A stretch of DNA of 64,000 nt from Desulfovibrio mangrovi (lineage in GTDB: Bacteria; Desulfobacterota; Desulfovibrionia; Desulfovibrionales; Desulfovibrionaceae): contig NZ_CP104208.1 of NCBI RefSeq assembly GCF_026230175.1, positions 3,720,001-3,784,000 on the forward strand, written 5' to 3'. The translations under genes were made by a program, and so were the position numbers. A model generated the notes under the pieces. That model ran no database searches, was not told where the DNA came from, and worked only from the letters and a program-made list of their open reading frames with translations. The number at the start of each line of letters is the position of its first letter. Positions within the stretch are counted from its first letter, which is position 1. This document shows, one piece after another, positions 19,861 through 28,432 of this stretch.

Positions 19861-20604
19861 TTATTCTATGCCGCTTTCCTTGGTTTCAGCTGCCAGTGAG
19901 GCGAGCGTGTCACGCAACTCAAACGACCCGCTGTTATCGACCTTGCCTGAAACGATTTCGGCGGGTGTTACGCCCATGCCGTAATAGGAGAGGTTGCGGT
20001 CGTGATTTATGGCAATGGTGCCGCCTTCCAGCGCCATGCTGAAGGCGATTCCGCGTGTAAAGGCAACGTAAACTATGCCCTTTGTGTGGGTTCCGTAATC
20101 AATCTGGCCGCTGTGACCCGTCGGGCCGATGGCGGCGGAAATGTCGGCATTCAGCGTCAGGCCGCTCTGCAGGGCGTCTTCAACATACTCCTGTTCCATC
20201 AGGATGAGCATGCAGGTTGTGATCTGTCCGCCTGCCTGAAAGCCGAAGCTCAGGTCTGCCATGGTGATGAAGGACGGGGGCGTCCACGAGCCGTCCGTAT
20301 TGCGGGCCAGCATGACCCCTGTGCCGCCTTCAACGCCGATAAAGTAGCTGCCCTTGTACAGGGAGGGAAAAATGACCACGCCCTTGGCCTTGCGCAGGTA
20401 TGAACGGAATGGTGGCACGTCGTCCGCCTTGGCAAGCTGCTCAAGGGCGGTTTTGGAGTTGTTCACCAGAATCTGCTCACGGGATGGATCATCATGCGTC
20501 CTGTCGGCATGTCGTTTGCCACTGCAGCCGCCCGTCAGCAGTGCGGCAAGCATGCAGATGGTCAGAACGGCAATCGTGCCGCGAACGGTATTGGCAAGGC
20601 GCAT
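19861..20604 (-). CDS. SYLF (YSC84-like) domain lipoprotein
   Basis: With the start at 20604 (ATG with AGAGG six bases upstream) the protein has 247 residues. A signal peptide ends in LLTGGC27, an imperfect lipobox, so it is probably a lipoprotein or simply secreted. The SYLF lipid-binding fold is visible in KAKGVVIFPSLYKGSYFIGVEGGTG (about residues 75-100) and in the SFGFQAGGQ and YGTHTKGIVYVAF segments. The family binds phosphoinositides in eukaryotes; the bacterial role is unknown. It sits inside the GlcD/GlcF-like operon, directly in front of the Fe-S subunit, an unusual placement. In-frame starts upstream (20649, 20610) are less well supported. Confidence 0.8.
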   Translation of the reverse strand: MRLANTVRGTIAVLTICMLAALLTGGCSGKRHADRTHDDPSREQILVNNSKTALEQLAKADDVPPFRSYLRKAKGVVIFPSLYKGSYFIGVEGGTGVMLARNTDGSWTPPSFITMADLSFGFQAGGQITTCMLILMEQEYVEDALQSGLTLNADISAAIGPTGHSGQIDYGTHTKGIVYVAFTRGIAFSMALEGGTIAINHDRNLSYYGMGVTPAEIVSGKVDNSGSFELRDTLASLAAETKESGIE

Positions 20605-20827
20605 GGTCATCCTCTGTACGGCTTCGTCACGTGGTTGTCCGGGCGGCACGCGCCGCCTGTCTTCATGACGTAATTCAGTAAAGGGTAGCCTGTTTTACCG
20701 TGCTCGGCAACGGGCAGCGAGCTGAAGAAAAAGAAATATGTGGCTGGGTCGCCTTGGGGCAAAGGCTGAAACGGGTGGGCGTATCGGACATGCCGGAAGA
20801 CAGTCCGGAGAGAGTCTGCAACTGCCG

Positions 20828-22231
20828 TCAGAACGCTTTGCCCGGGTTCATGATGCCATGGGGGTCAAATGCGGTCTTGATGTCGCGCATGATGCGCCGC
20901 TCTTCTTCGCAAAGCTGTTTGTGCACGTAGGGGGCTTTGGTCAGGCCGATGCCGTGTTCGCCCGACAGGGTGCCCTTGAGTGCCAGCACATGCTCCATGA
21001 CTGCCAGCTTGGCCTTTTGCGCCCGTGCCTTCTGGTCGGGATCGGAGGCATCGTGCATGACGTTCACGTGGATGTTGCCGTCGCCCACATGGCCGAAGGT
21101 GAGGATGGTCAGGCCGCTTTCTTCCGCGATTCTGCGGATGCCAAGCAGGGCGGTGAGCAGTTTGCCGCGGGGAACGGTGACGTCGTCGGAAATCTTGTTT
21201 GGGGCAACGTAGTAGGAAGCGGGATTGATGAGCCGGCGGATTTCCCACAGTGGTTCCTCTTGCTCTGAGCCCAGTCCCTGCTCCAGCCAGACGGGGGCTT
21301 CGTCGGCGGCCTGAAGGGCCTTATGCAGACGGGCAAGGTCCGCAGGCAGGGCCGCTTCACTGCCGTCCAGACGGAACAGCAGGACGGCACGGACACCATT
21401 TTCGCCCTGCGGCCACGGTACGGAAACCAGCTTGGCCAGACAATCCAGCACCTCTGCGCCCATGAATTCGAGCGCGGTGGGCAGAATGCCCGAGCGGAAT
21501 ACGCTGCGCACCGCCCCCATGGCATCTTCCAGCGATGCGAAGCCGGCCATGAGGGAGGCTGTTGCTTCGGGTTTCGGCATGAGCTTGAGGGTGACGTTGC
21601 TCATCACGCCAAGCGTGCCCTCGCTGCCCACCATGAGGCGGGTAAGATCCAGCCCCACAACGTTTTTGTGGTTGCGACCACCGCATTCGATGACCTTGCC
21701 GCCGGGCAGCACCACGCGGCAGCCCAGCACCCATTCGCGGGTTACGCCGTATTTTACCGCACGCATGCCGCCTGCACAGGTCGCGACATTCCCTCCGATT
21801 GTCGAGATACCGAAACTGGCAGGATCGGGCGGATAAAAGAGTCCCATGCCCTCCACGTGTTTCTGCAGGTCGCCGGTGATGATGCCGGGTTCCACAACGG
21901 CCACGAAATCGTCGGCGTCCACGTCGATGATGCGGTCCATTTTCAGGGTGGATATGACGATTCCCGGTTTTTCCGGCACGCACAGCCCAACCACGTTAGT
22001 GGCACGGGCGCGGGGGTAGAGCGGAATGCGCTCGGCGTGTGCCCAGCGCAGCAGCTCCACGATCTGTTCTTCCTCCAGCGGGCGGACAACCGCCAGCGGC
22101 AGGCCTGTCAGGCGGCTGGCGTCGGTTTCGAAGATCAGCATTTCCTCAGGGGTGGTCAGGCAGTCGGAACCCGGAAACAGGTTCTGCAGAAAGTGTCGCT
22201 GGGTGGCGTTGAGGGCGGTGGTCTTCGTCAT
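20828..22231 (-). CDS. FAD-linked 2-hydroxyacid oxidase subunit (GlcD-like)
   Basis: A 467-residue flavoprotein of the FAD_binding_4/FAD-oxidase_C family. The N-terminal half contains the nucleotide-binding PRARATNVVGLCVP and PASFGISTIGGNVATCAGG segments (about residues 50-135). The C-terminal half ends with FGHVGDGNIHVNV and SGEHGIGLTKAPYV, both family signatures. It should oxidise glycolate, D-lactate or a similar 2-hydroxyacid, with electrons passing to the Fe-S partner encoded downstream at 18674. The 223 bases between this gene and the SYLF gene are non-coding and carry no clear terminator, so one transcript is plausible. Confidence 0.88.
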   Translation of the reverse strand: MTKTTALNATQRHFLQNLFPGSDCLTTPEEMLIFETDASRLTGLPLAVVRPLEEEQIVELLRWAHAERIPLYPRARATNVVGLCVPEKPGIVISTLKMDRIIDVDADDFVAVVEPGIITGDLQKHVEGMGLFYPPDPASFGISTIGGNVATCAGGMRAVKYGVTREWVLGCRVVLPGGKVIECGGRNHKNVVGLDLTRLMVGSEGTLGVMSNVTLKLMPKPEATASLMAGFASLEDAMGAVRSVFRSGILPTALEFMGAEVLDCLAKLVSVPWPQGENGVRAVLLFRLDGSEAALPADLARLHKALQAADEAPVWLEQGLGSEQEEPLWEIRRLINPASYYVAPNKISDDVTVPRGKLLTALLGIRRIAEESGLTILTFGHVGDGNIHVNVMHDASDPDQKARAQKAKLAVMEHVLALKGTLSGEHGIGLTKAPYVHKQLCEEERRIMRDIKTAFDPHGIMNPGKAF

Positions 22232-22303
22232 GGGCTGTCTGTGTTGCGGCTGTCTGCCGTTGGCAGGGTTGGAGGTGTGCGGAGGAAGGGAAAGGATAGG
22301 GAA

Positions 22304-22459
22304 GAACGGGGCGTTGCCCCGTTCCCCGCCAAAGGGAATGATTCCCTTTGGAAACCCCGAAAGGGGGGGCTGCGATTATCCTTCGCGTCCTCGTTATTTA
22401 CGGGGTGCAGGGGGCTTAGACCCCTGCCGGGTGGAGGGCAGAGCCCTCCCCGCCGGAGG
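22304..22459. repeat. Cluster of GC-rich palindromes (REP-like)
   Basis: Four hairpins lie in tandem: GAACGGGGC/GCCCCGTTC (22304-22324), CCAAAGGGAAT/ATTCCCTTTGG (22329-22351), GCAGGGG/CCCCTGC (22407-22427) and GGAGGGC/GCCCTCC (22433-22449). The last is followed by CGCCGGAGGC. Similar GC-rich palindrome clusters are common between genes in Desulfovibrio genomes. They lie downstream of smpB and may act as a terminator or mRNA stabiliser. No second copy was noticed in this window. Confidence 0.75.
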
Positions 22460-22491
22460 CAATAAAATAACTCCCCAAACTGCCTGAACTG

Positions 22492-22962
22492 CTACATGCC
22501 TGCCAACTGGCGGGCCACGTCACGCTGAATGTCGCGTTCTTTGATGCTGTCGCGCTGGTCGTGCAGCTTCTTGCCCCGTCCGAGGGCGATTTCCACTTTG
22601 ACGCGGGAGTCCTTGAAATAGATGGCCACGGGAACCACGGAGAAACCACGCTGATCCACCTTGGCTGCCCATGCGGCGATCTGGCGGCGGTGCAGCAGCA
22701 GCTTGCGGTCGCGGTCGGGGTCGTGCTGGGCGTAACCGGCGTTCTCATAGGGAGCGATATGCAGGCCCACAAGCCATGCCTCGCCAGACTTGAACTGGAC
22801 ATAGCTGTCGCGGAAGGCGACGAGTCCGGCACGCAGCGACTTCACCTCGGTACCGCGCAGTTCAATGCCCGCTTCAAGGTTTTCAAGCAGTTCGTAGTAG
22901 TGGCGGGCCTTCTTGTTTTTTGCGATATGCCCGCTGGATTCCTTCTTGTTCTTTTTGCTCAT
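22492..22962 (-). CDS. smpB: SsrA-binding protein SmpB
   Basis: A 156-residue RNA-binding protein of trans-translation. It begins KNKKARHYYELLENLEAGIE, the conserved opening of the SmpB beta-barrel, and continues with GTEVKSLRAG. The basic C-terminal tail (LGRGKKLHDQRDSIKERDIQRD) that enters the ribosome decoding channel is present. It delivers tmRNA to stalled ribosomes. The gene is nine bases after ptsI and likely shares its transcript. The partner ssrA (tmRNA) gene is not in the window. Confidence 0.97.
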   Translation of the reverse strand: MSKKNKKESSGHIAKNKKARHYYELLENLEAGIELRGTEVKSLRAGLVAFRDSYVQFKSGEAWLVGLHIAPYENAGYAQHDPDRDRKLLLHRRQIAAWAAKVDQRGFSVVPVAIYFKDSRVKVEIALGRGKKLHDQRDSIKERDIQRDVARQLAGM

Positions 22963-22971
22963 GGTCTATGT

Positions 22972-24747
22972 CTAATCGTCCTGATCAAGCAGGGATGCGA
23001 AAAATGTCAGTTCTTCAGGGAAGCGCTTGAATATGGTCTGGCGTACCTTGCGGTTGATCTTGGAAACCGTGGCGTGGCTGAGCACGTCACGCAGCAGTTG
23101 CTTGCATTCTTCCATGTTCACCTGACGGATGATGCGCTTGATGCCGGGTATGGCCTGCGGAGCGATGGAAACCGCATCTATCTGCATGCCCATGAGGATG
23201 GGGATGCAGTAGGGGTCGGATGCCACTTCGCCGCAGACGCTCACTTCTATGCCCGCACGGTGGGCGGCGTCCACAACATATTTGATGGACCGCACAATGG
23301 CCGGATGCAGGGGCTGGTACAGGTAGGAGACGTGCTTGTTGGCGCGGTCGATCCCCAGCGAGTACTGGATGAGATCGTTGGTGCCGATGGAGAAGAAGTC
23401 CACTTCCTGCGCCAGCGTTTCGGAGATCATGACCGCGCTGGGCAGCTCGATCATGATGCCCACGGGCATGTTGGGGTTGTAGGGAATGCCGGCTTCGTCC
23501 AGTTCCTGCCGGACAATGTTGAGCTGGTAGCGTGCCTGCCGCACTTCCTTGATGCCGGAGATCATGGGGAACATGACCGCCACGTTGCCATGTACGCTGG
23601 CGCGCAGAATGGCACGCAGCTGGCGGCGGAACAGCTCCTGATTCTTCAGGCAGTAGCGGATGCCACGCAGGCCGAGAGCGGGGTTGGCTTCTTCCAGCTT
23701 CTCCTGCGTGTTCATCATCTTGTCCGCGCCTACGTCCAGCGTGCGCAAGGTGACCTTGGCGGGGGCAAGGCGTTCGGCAATGGTAGCGTATTCGCGGTAG
23801 AGCTCTTCTTCCGAGGGGGCTTCCTTGCGGTTGAGGAAGGCGTATTCCGTACGGTAGAGGCCCACGCCTTCGCCGCCGTTGTCGAGCACGCTTTGCAGCT
23901 CGTCGGCAAGTTCTATGTTGGCCTGAATGTCCAGCCGGAAGCCGTCCACGGTTTCGCCGGGCAGCTTGCACTGGCGGACGATGGACTTCTGGTAGTTCTC
24001 GAACTGGTACTTCAGGTCGGAATAATCGGCGAGTTCGTCTTCCGTGGGGCCGATGAGAATGCGGCCACGCAGGGCGTCCACGATGATCAGGTCGCCGTCG
24101 CGTACGGTTTCTTCAAGGCCTTCCACGCCGACGATGGCGGGAATTTGCAGCGAGCGGGCCAGAATGCCCGTGTGCGAGGTCTTGCCACCTTCGCAGGTGG
24201 CAAAGGACATGATCTTGTCCTGTTCCAGCTCGATGGTATCTGCCGGCGTCAGGTCGTGCGCCATGAGCACCATGCGTTCCTCAAGGGCGCGCGAGGTGTC
24301 CTTGCCGCCGAGCAGGCGTTGCATGATGCGCTCGGCCACCACGCGCACGTCCTGAATACGTTCGCGGATGTACGGATCGTCGATGGCGCTGAAGGCGGCT
24401 GCGATGCTTTCCACGGACTGCTCAAGGGCCCATTCCGCCGTGATACCGCGTTCGCGGATGCGGGTGGCAGCTGCCAGCATGAGCTTGGGGTCCTGACAGA
24501 TCATAAGGTGCGAGTCGATGATCGCGCCGTGTTCCCGAAGCTCTTCGGGGACCTTGGCGCGGGCAGCCTCAAACTCTTCGCGTACCTGAGCGGACGCGCT
24601 GGTGAGGCGGTCGATTTCGTAATCCACCTTGCTGGCGGGAATGGTTTCACGCGGGATGTGTCTGCGGCTCTGGCGGTTGATGAAGAACGCCTTGCCGATG
24701 GAAATGCCTGCGGAAACCGCGACGCCGTGGAGAATTTCGCGTGCCAC
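22972..24747 (-). CDS. ptsI: Phosphoenolpyruvate-protein phosphotransferase (PTS enzyme I)
   Basis: A 591-residue enzyme I, complete in length. The phosphorylated histidine is H192 in GGKTSHTGILARS. The PEP-binding TIM barrel shows GLYRTEYAFLNR, FPMISGIKEV and the signature DFFSIGTNDLIQYSLGIDR. It transfers phosphate from PEP to HPr in the cytoplasm. It starts with GTG directly after the HPr stop codon (no intervening base), so the two are translated together. The order EIID-HPr-EI suggests a mannose-class PTS, although EIIA, EIIB and EIIC genes are not in this window. Confidence 0.95.
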   Translation of the reverse strand: MAREILHGVAVSAGISIGKAFFINRQSRRHIPRETIPASKVDYEIDRLTSASAQVREEFEAARAKVPEELREHGAIIDSHLMICQDPKLMLAAATRIRERGITAEWALEQSVESIAAAFSAIDDPYIRERIQDVRVVAERIMQRLLGGKDTSRALEERMVLMAHDLTPADTIELEQDKIMSFATCEGGKTSHTGILARSLQIPAIVGVEGLEETVRDGDLIIVDALRGRILIGPTEDELADYSDLKYQFENYQKSIVRQCKLPGETVDGFRLDIQANIELADELQSVLDNGGEGVGLYRTEYAFLNRKEAPSEEELYREYATIAERLAPAKVTLRTLDVGADKMMNTQEKLEEANPALGLRGIRYCLKNQELFRRQLRAILRASVHGNVAVMFPMISGIKEVRQARYQLNIVRQELDEAGIPYNPNMPVGIMIELPSAVMISETLAQEVDFFSIGTNDLIQYSLGIDRANKHVSYLYQPLHPAIVRSIKYVVDAAHRAGIEVSVCGEVASDPYCIPILMGMQIDAVSIAPQAIPGIKRIIRQVNMEECKQLLRDVLSHATVSKINRKVRQTIFKRFPEELTFFASLLDQDD

Positions 24748-25047
24748 TTATGCCCCCTCTCCCAATGTGCATTGAAAGACGTGTGCCATATGTTCAAGGG
24801 CCTGCTTCGCGTCGTCGCCCCATCCCTTCAGGGTGAGCTCGGTTCCTCGTGCGGCGGCAAGGGAGAGGATGTCGAGAATGGACTTGGCGTCCACCTCCTG
24901 ATCATCCACCACGAGCCTCAGTTCGCACTGGAACTTCTGGGCTTCCTGCGCAATGCGCGCCGCAGGGCGGGCATGCAGGCCCAGTTCGTTCCGCACGCAG
25001 ATGATTGCTGAAAAGCAGCCCTCATGTTCGCTAATCGTGTTGTGCAC
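24748..25047 (-). CDS. Phosphocarrier protein HPr
   Basis: A 99-residue HPr with about ten extra N-terminal residues. The active-site histidine is H25 in ELGLHARPAA. The position of the regulatory serine in Gram-positive HPr is also a serine, S57 in DAKSILDIL, so regulation by an HPr kinase is possible but the kinase is not seen here. The gene starts with GTG at 25047, with AAAGGA upstream, and directly abuts ptsI. It carries phosphate from enzyme I to a PTS EII complex or to a regulatory target. Confidence 0.9.
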   Translation of the reverse strand: MHNTISEHEGCFSAIICVRNELGLHARPAARIAQEAQKFQCELRLVVDDQEVDAKSILDILSLAAARGTELTLKGWGDDAKQALEHMAHVFQCTLGEGA

Positions 25048-25079
25048 TCTGTGCTATCCTTTATTCGGTCTCACGCGGC

Positions 25080-25865
25080 CTACATGCCGGATGAGAAGTA
25101 TCCTGTCAGCATGGGTACGATAAGCGCAGCCAGTGCCAGGATAAAGAGTAGTATGATTCTGGACAGGTGGAATCGCCCCAAGATCCAACCGGCCAGACAT
25201 AGCCCGGCGCTGGCAAGCCCCCAAGCCAGCTCCCATGAATACCCCCAGATGCTTTCCAGATGTGCCCATGGCCAGACTTCGTACAATAGTATCACAAGAA
25301 CAACGGCGTTGGCGAGTTTGAGTCGCTCGCCCCAGTTGATAAGATCCCAGTTCTTAAGCATGTTCAGCACCTTGAGGCCGCCGCGAAGGCCTGCCGCAAA
25401 GGTGAATAGCTTGAATGCGTGCAGGGTCAGGAACAGCATGAGCGACCAGCACAGGGCCACCCAGTGCATGTCTGCCACAAGCATGCAGGTGGTTGTCAGC
25501 GACCAGAACACCAGAAAGCTCCCGCCGAAGACGGAGTCTCCGATGGCCGAGAGGGTGTAGGTGGTCGTATCCTTCAGTGCCGTCAGCATTTCTGCGGGAG
25601 CCTTGCCACGGGCGATGAGCGCCTCCAGCGAAAGGAAGGTTCCCACCAGCAACGGGGTCCAGAAGGGGTGCGTATTATAATGCTTCAGGTACCGCTTGCG
25701 AGCGTCCCGGCGTTGCTTGGGGTCGGGATAGATGGCCCGCAGCCCGGGTTCCATGGCGTAGACAATGCCCACATTCTGCAGGCCGCGCGTGTTGAACGCG
25801 GCACCTACAAGGTAGGTGCGCAGAAAGCAGCGCAGCAGGGTTCGGGCATCCGTCATGGTGTTCAT
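25080..25865 (-). CDS. PTS system mannose/fructose/sorbose family subunit IID
   Basis: A 261-residue protein of the EIID-Man family. The signature region RTYLVGAAFNTRGLQNVGIVYAM (residues about 16-38) and the FWTPLLVGTFLSLEALIARG segment are conserved. The C-terminal half carries several hydrophobic stretches, ending in a membrane segment (IILLFILALAALIVPML). Together with EIIC it should form the membrane channel of a mannose-class PTS. EIIC, EIIA and EIIB are not adjacent: rsmI lies upstream and HPr downstream. It is therefore either part of a split system or a regulatory remnant. Confidence 0.85.
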   Translation of the reverse strand: MNTMTDARTLLRCFLRTYLVGAAFNTRGLQNVGIVYAMEPGLRAIYPDPKQRRDARKRYLKHYNTHPFWTPLLVGTFLSLEALIARGKAPAEMLTALKDTTTYTLSAIGDSVFGGSFLVFWSLTTTCMLVADMHWVALCWSLMLFLTLHAFKLFTFAAGLRGGLKVLNMLKNWDLINWGERLKLANAVVLVILLYEVWPWAHLESIWGYSWELAWGLASAGLCLAGWILGRFHLSRIILLFILALAALIVPMLTGYFSSGM

Positions 25866-25924
25866 GGCATGTCTCGTCGGCCGAAGGGTAACCTGATGTT
25901 CGGATCTATCGCAAAATCGGGCTG

Positions 25925-26752
25925 TCAGCGTTGCATGAGCTGATATATCTCGCCTACGCTCCAGCCCTGTACGCGGTCTTTCACGCGGCGGGCGATGTCG
26001 CGGGGTTTTCCGCCCGCGGCCGATTCTTCCCTGACAAGGGCGAGGACGGCGTTTTCGTCCGGCTTGTCCACGCTTTCCGGGGGGCCGATGACCACGGTGA
26101 TTTCTCCCAGCAGGTCATCGGGAACGGAGGCGTGTTCCTCCAAGCGGGTGAGGATAAACTCCTCATGTGTCTTGGTCAATTCCCGTGCGACACACAATTC
26201 TCTTGGTCCGAGCACTGCGTGGGCTACGGTCAGCGTTTCCGCGAGGCGGTTCTTGCGCTCGAAGAAGACCAGTGTGGTCTGCACCGCGCGGAACTCGCCG
26301 AAAAACTTTTCCTGATCACTCTTCTTGCGGGGCGGAAAGCCCATGAAGGTGAATGGCTGCGGAGCAATGCCGCTGGCTGCGAGGGCGGTAAGCGGAGCAC
26401 TGGGGCCGGGGACAACGGAGACGGCAAGGCCTTCCTGCCGTGCAAGGCGCACCAGCCGGTAGCCGGGGTCGGAAAAGAGGGGCATGCCCGCATCGGAGAC
26501 CAGCGCAAGTACCTGCCCCTGCTGCATGGCTTCCACCAGCGAAGGCGCCTTGGCTTCCTCGTTGTGATCGTGAAAGCTGGCAAGCTTCTTGACCGTGACG
26601 CCGGTCATCTTAAACAGGGTTCCGGCACGACGGGTATCTTCCGCCAGTACCAGATCTGCGGCTTCCAGCACTTCCCGGGCGCGGGGGGAAAGATCACCAG
26701 GGTTGCCAAGCGGTGTTGCCACCACCCACAGGTTCGGAGAGATCAAAGGCAT
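25925..26752 (-). CDS. rsmI: 16S rRNA (cytidine(1402)-2'-O)-methyltransferase
   Basis: With the start at 26752 the protein has 275 residues, the normal RsmI length. It shows the tetrapyrrole-methylase-fold motifs [28 protein letters not shown], and the LVSDAGMPLFSDPGYRLV SAM-binding loop. It 2'-O-methylates C1402 of 16S rRNA in the decoding centre. The start lies inside the upstream yraN frame (59-base overlap), and a longer version from 26794 would overlap even more, so the shorter start is preferred. Confidence 0.93.
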   Translation of the reverse strand: MPLISPNLWVVATPLGNPGDLSPRAREVLEAADLVLAEDTRRAGTLFKMTGVTVKKLASFHDHNEEAKAPSLVEAMQQGQVLALVSDAGMPLFSDPGYRLVRLARQEGLAVSVVPGPSAPLTALAASGIAPQPFTFMGFPPRKKSDQEKFFGEFRAVQTTLVFFERKNRLAETLTVAHAVLGPRELCVARELTKTHEEFILTRLEEHASVPDDLLGEITVVIGPPESVDKPDENAVLALVREESAAGGKPRDIARRVKDRVQGWSVGEIYQLMQR

Positions 26753-27125
26753 TTTCCATGTGCTCCACTTGGTATGCGTCGCCGGTGCGTACAACGGCGA
26801 TAAGGTCGAACCGGCAAGGCCTGTCCCACAGGTTTGCCGCGGAAATATAGTGCTGCGCCGCCTTGATGAGGGTTCGGCGCTTGGCTGCCGTCAGCGCCTC
26901 GTCCGGTCGCTGCAGGGAGCCTTTGCTGCGGGTTTTCACTTCAACGAAGATGGTTTCCTTCCCGCGTGTGCAGACAATGTCCAGTTCCAGTCTGCCGTGC
27001 CGCCAGTTGCGGGCCGTTATGCGGTAGCCCCTGTCCAGCAGGAAACGGGCTGCGGCGTCTTCGCCATTGGCACCGGTGACAAGGTGAGGAGCCGTCGCCG
27101 TCTGTTCTCCGCGGTTGCCTACCAC
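26694..27125 (-). CDS. yraN: YraN/UPF0102 family predicted nuclease
   Basis: A 143-residue protein of the UPF0102 family with a PD-(D/E)xK nuclease-like core: [19 protein letters not shown], then RLELDIVC and [10 protein letters not shown], where the D and ExK are the predicted metal and catalytic residues. The function is not established; the family is widespread and usually lies beside rnhB and rsmI, as here. Its first codons overlap the end of rnhB by seven bases, and its last 59 bases overlap rsmI, so the three genes are tightly coupled. Confidence 0.9.
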   Translation of the reverse strand: MVGNRGEQTATAPHLVTGANGEDAAARFLLDRGYRITARNWRHGRLELDIVCTRGKETIFVEVKTRSKGSLQRPDEALTAAKRRTLIKAAQHYISAANLWDRPCRFDLIAVVRTGDAYQVEHMENAFDLSEPVGGGNTAWQPW

Positions 27126-27811
27126 AGTGAGGCCTGCTCCGTCACCACGGTTTGGGGTGTCTCCGGACGAACCTTGGCAAAGGTGAGGCGGTGCATGCGG
27201 CAGGGGCCGTTCTCCGCAATGGCTGCAATGTGCTCCTGTGTGCCGTAGCCCTTGTGCTGCGCAAACCCGTATTGGGGGTAGCGGCGATGCAGGCTGTTCA
27301 TGAGCCTGTCGCGGAATGTCTTGGCCAGTATGGAAGCTGCGGAAATGGCCGGAATTTTGAGATCGCCCTTGATGACGGTGGTCTGCGGCATGTCTGCGGC
27401 AAGTTCGAAGGGAATCTTCTGGTTGCCGTCTATGGCGAGGAAGACCGGAGGAACCCGCAAGGCCTGCACTGCGCGATGCATGGCCAGAAAGGTGGCCTGC
27501 AGGATGTTGATGCGGTCGATTTCCTCAGGCCAGACAACCCCCACGCCCCAAGCCAGCGCCTGCTGCCGGATAACGGGGTAGAGCGCCTCGCGTTTTTTCT
27601 CGGTAAGCTTCTTGGAGTCGGTGAGTCCTTCGATGACCAGTCCCTGCGGCAGAATGCAGGCTCCCGCGACGACGGGGCCCGCAAGGCATCCGCGTCCGGC
27701 CTCATCGATGCCGGCAAAGGGATGCGGCCATGTTGCCTGCAGATCCGGTTCGGTTCCGTCCGGAGTGAGCAGGTTCATGGCAAGGGGTGCGGCGTTTTTC
27801 TTGCGGGGCAT
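27119..27811 (-). CDS. rnhB: Ribonuclease HII
   Basis: A 230-residue RNase HII, which nicks RNA in RNA-DNA hybrids and starts ribonucleotide excision repair. The active-site segment [20 protein letters not shown] contains the first two acidic ligands; [14 protein letters not shown] and [14 protein letters not shown] are further family motifs. It is separated from rplS by a terminator at 27943, so it begins the rnhB-yraN-rsmI-EIID-HPr-ptsI-smpB run. Confidence 0.96.
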   Translation of the reverse strand: MPRKKNAAPLAMNLLTPDGTEPDLQATWPHPFAGIDEAGRGCLAGPVVAGACILPQGLVIEGLTDSKKLTEKKREALYPVIRQQALAWGVGVVWPEEIDRINILQATFLAMHRAVQALRVPPVFLAIDGNQKIPFELAADMPQTTVIKGDLKIPAISAASILAKTFRDRLMNSLHRRYPQYGFAQHKGYGTQEHIAAIAENGPCRMHRLTFAKVRPETPQTVVTEQASLW

Positions 27812-27942
27812 GCAGCGTTCCTATTGCAGGGTGAAAGGTCTTGGGCCGTATCCTTTGGCCATGCCTCTTGTAGACAGGTTTCTCCTGTCTGTTCAAGAAG
27901 AAACGTGCCGGGAGATACGTATGTAGGGCAGTCGCCGGACAC

Positions 27943-27973
27943 GAAAAAAGGGGCTGGCAGCGCCAACCCCTTT
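27943..27973 (-). terminator. Rho-independent terminator after rplS
   Basis: On the minus strand AAAGGGGTTGGC / GCCAGCCCCTTT with a three-base loop runs into TTTTTTCG. It ends the ribosomal operon 30 bases after rplS. Confidence 0.9.
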
Positions 27974-28002
27974 CATCACCTTGGTGCAACAGCCCGAAGA
28001 GC

Positions 28003-28350
28003 TTACCAGCGCTTCTTGGGCTTGATGCGGGCAGCCTTGCCCTTGAGGTCGCGCAGGTAGTACAGACGGCTGCGGCGTACGCGGCCTTCCTGAACCAGTT
28101 CAATGCGCTCGATGGAAGGAGAGTGCAGGGGGAACACGCGCTCAACGCCAACACCTTCGGAAACCTTGCGGACGGTGAAGGTAGCGTCGGTGGTGCCCTT
28201 GCTGATGCGGATTACTGCACCCTGGAAAACCTGGATGCGTTCCTTTTCGCCTTCGATAATGCGCATGTGAACCTTAACGGTGTCGCCGCTGTTGAACTTC
28301 GGCATGTCGATGCGCAAGTGTTCACGTTCGATCTTCTGAATAGCATTCAT
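28003..28350 (-). CDS. rplS: 50S ribosomal protein L19
   Basis: A 115-residue L19 of normal length. It begins [20 protein letters not shown] and ends with the usual basic tail ([20 protein letters not shown]). It sits at the 30S-50S interface. Last gene of the rpsP-khpA-rimM-trmD-rplS operon. Confidence 0.98.
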   Translation of the reverse strand: MNAIQKIEREHLRIDMPKFNSGDTVKVHMRIIEGEKERIQVFQGAVIRISKGTTDATFTVRKVSEGVGVERVFPLHSPSIERIELVQEGRVRRSRLYYLRDLKGKAARIKPKKRW

Positions 28351-28432
28351 ATTAGTGTCCCCTTTGGCCTAATTTTTCGCAACACGGGTTACGTGGGGTT
28401 TGCGTTCGTTTGTAAACTTTACGGTGCGGCGC

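Noticed and set aside
22561-25011. Long plus-strand frame opposite smpB, ptsI and HPr
   Set aside because: Antisense shadow spanning three certain genes.
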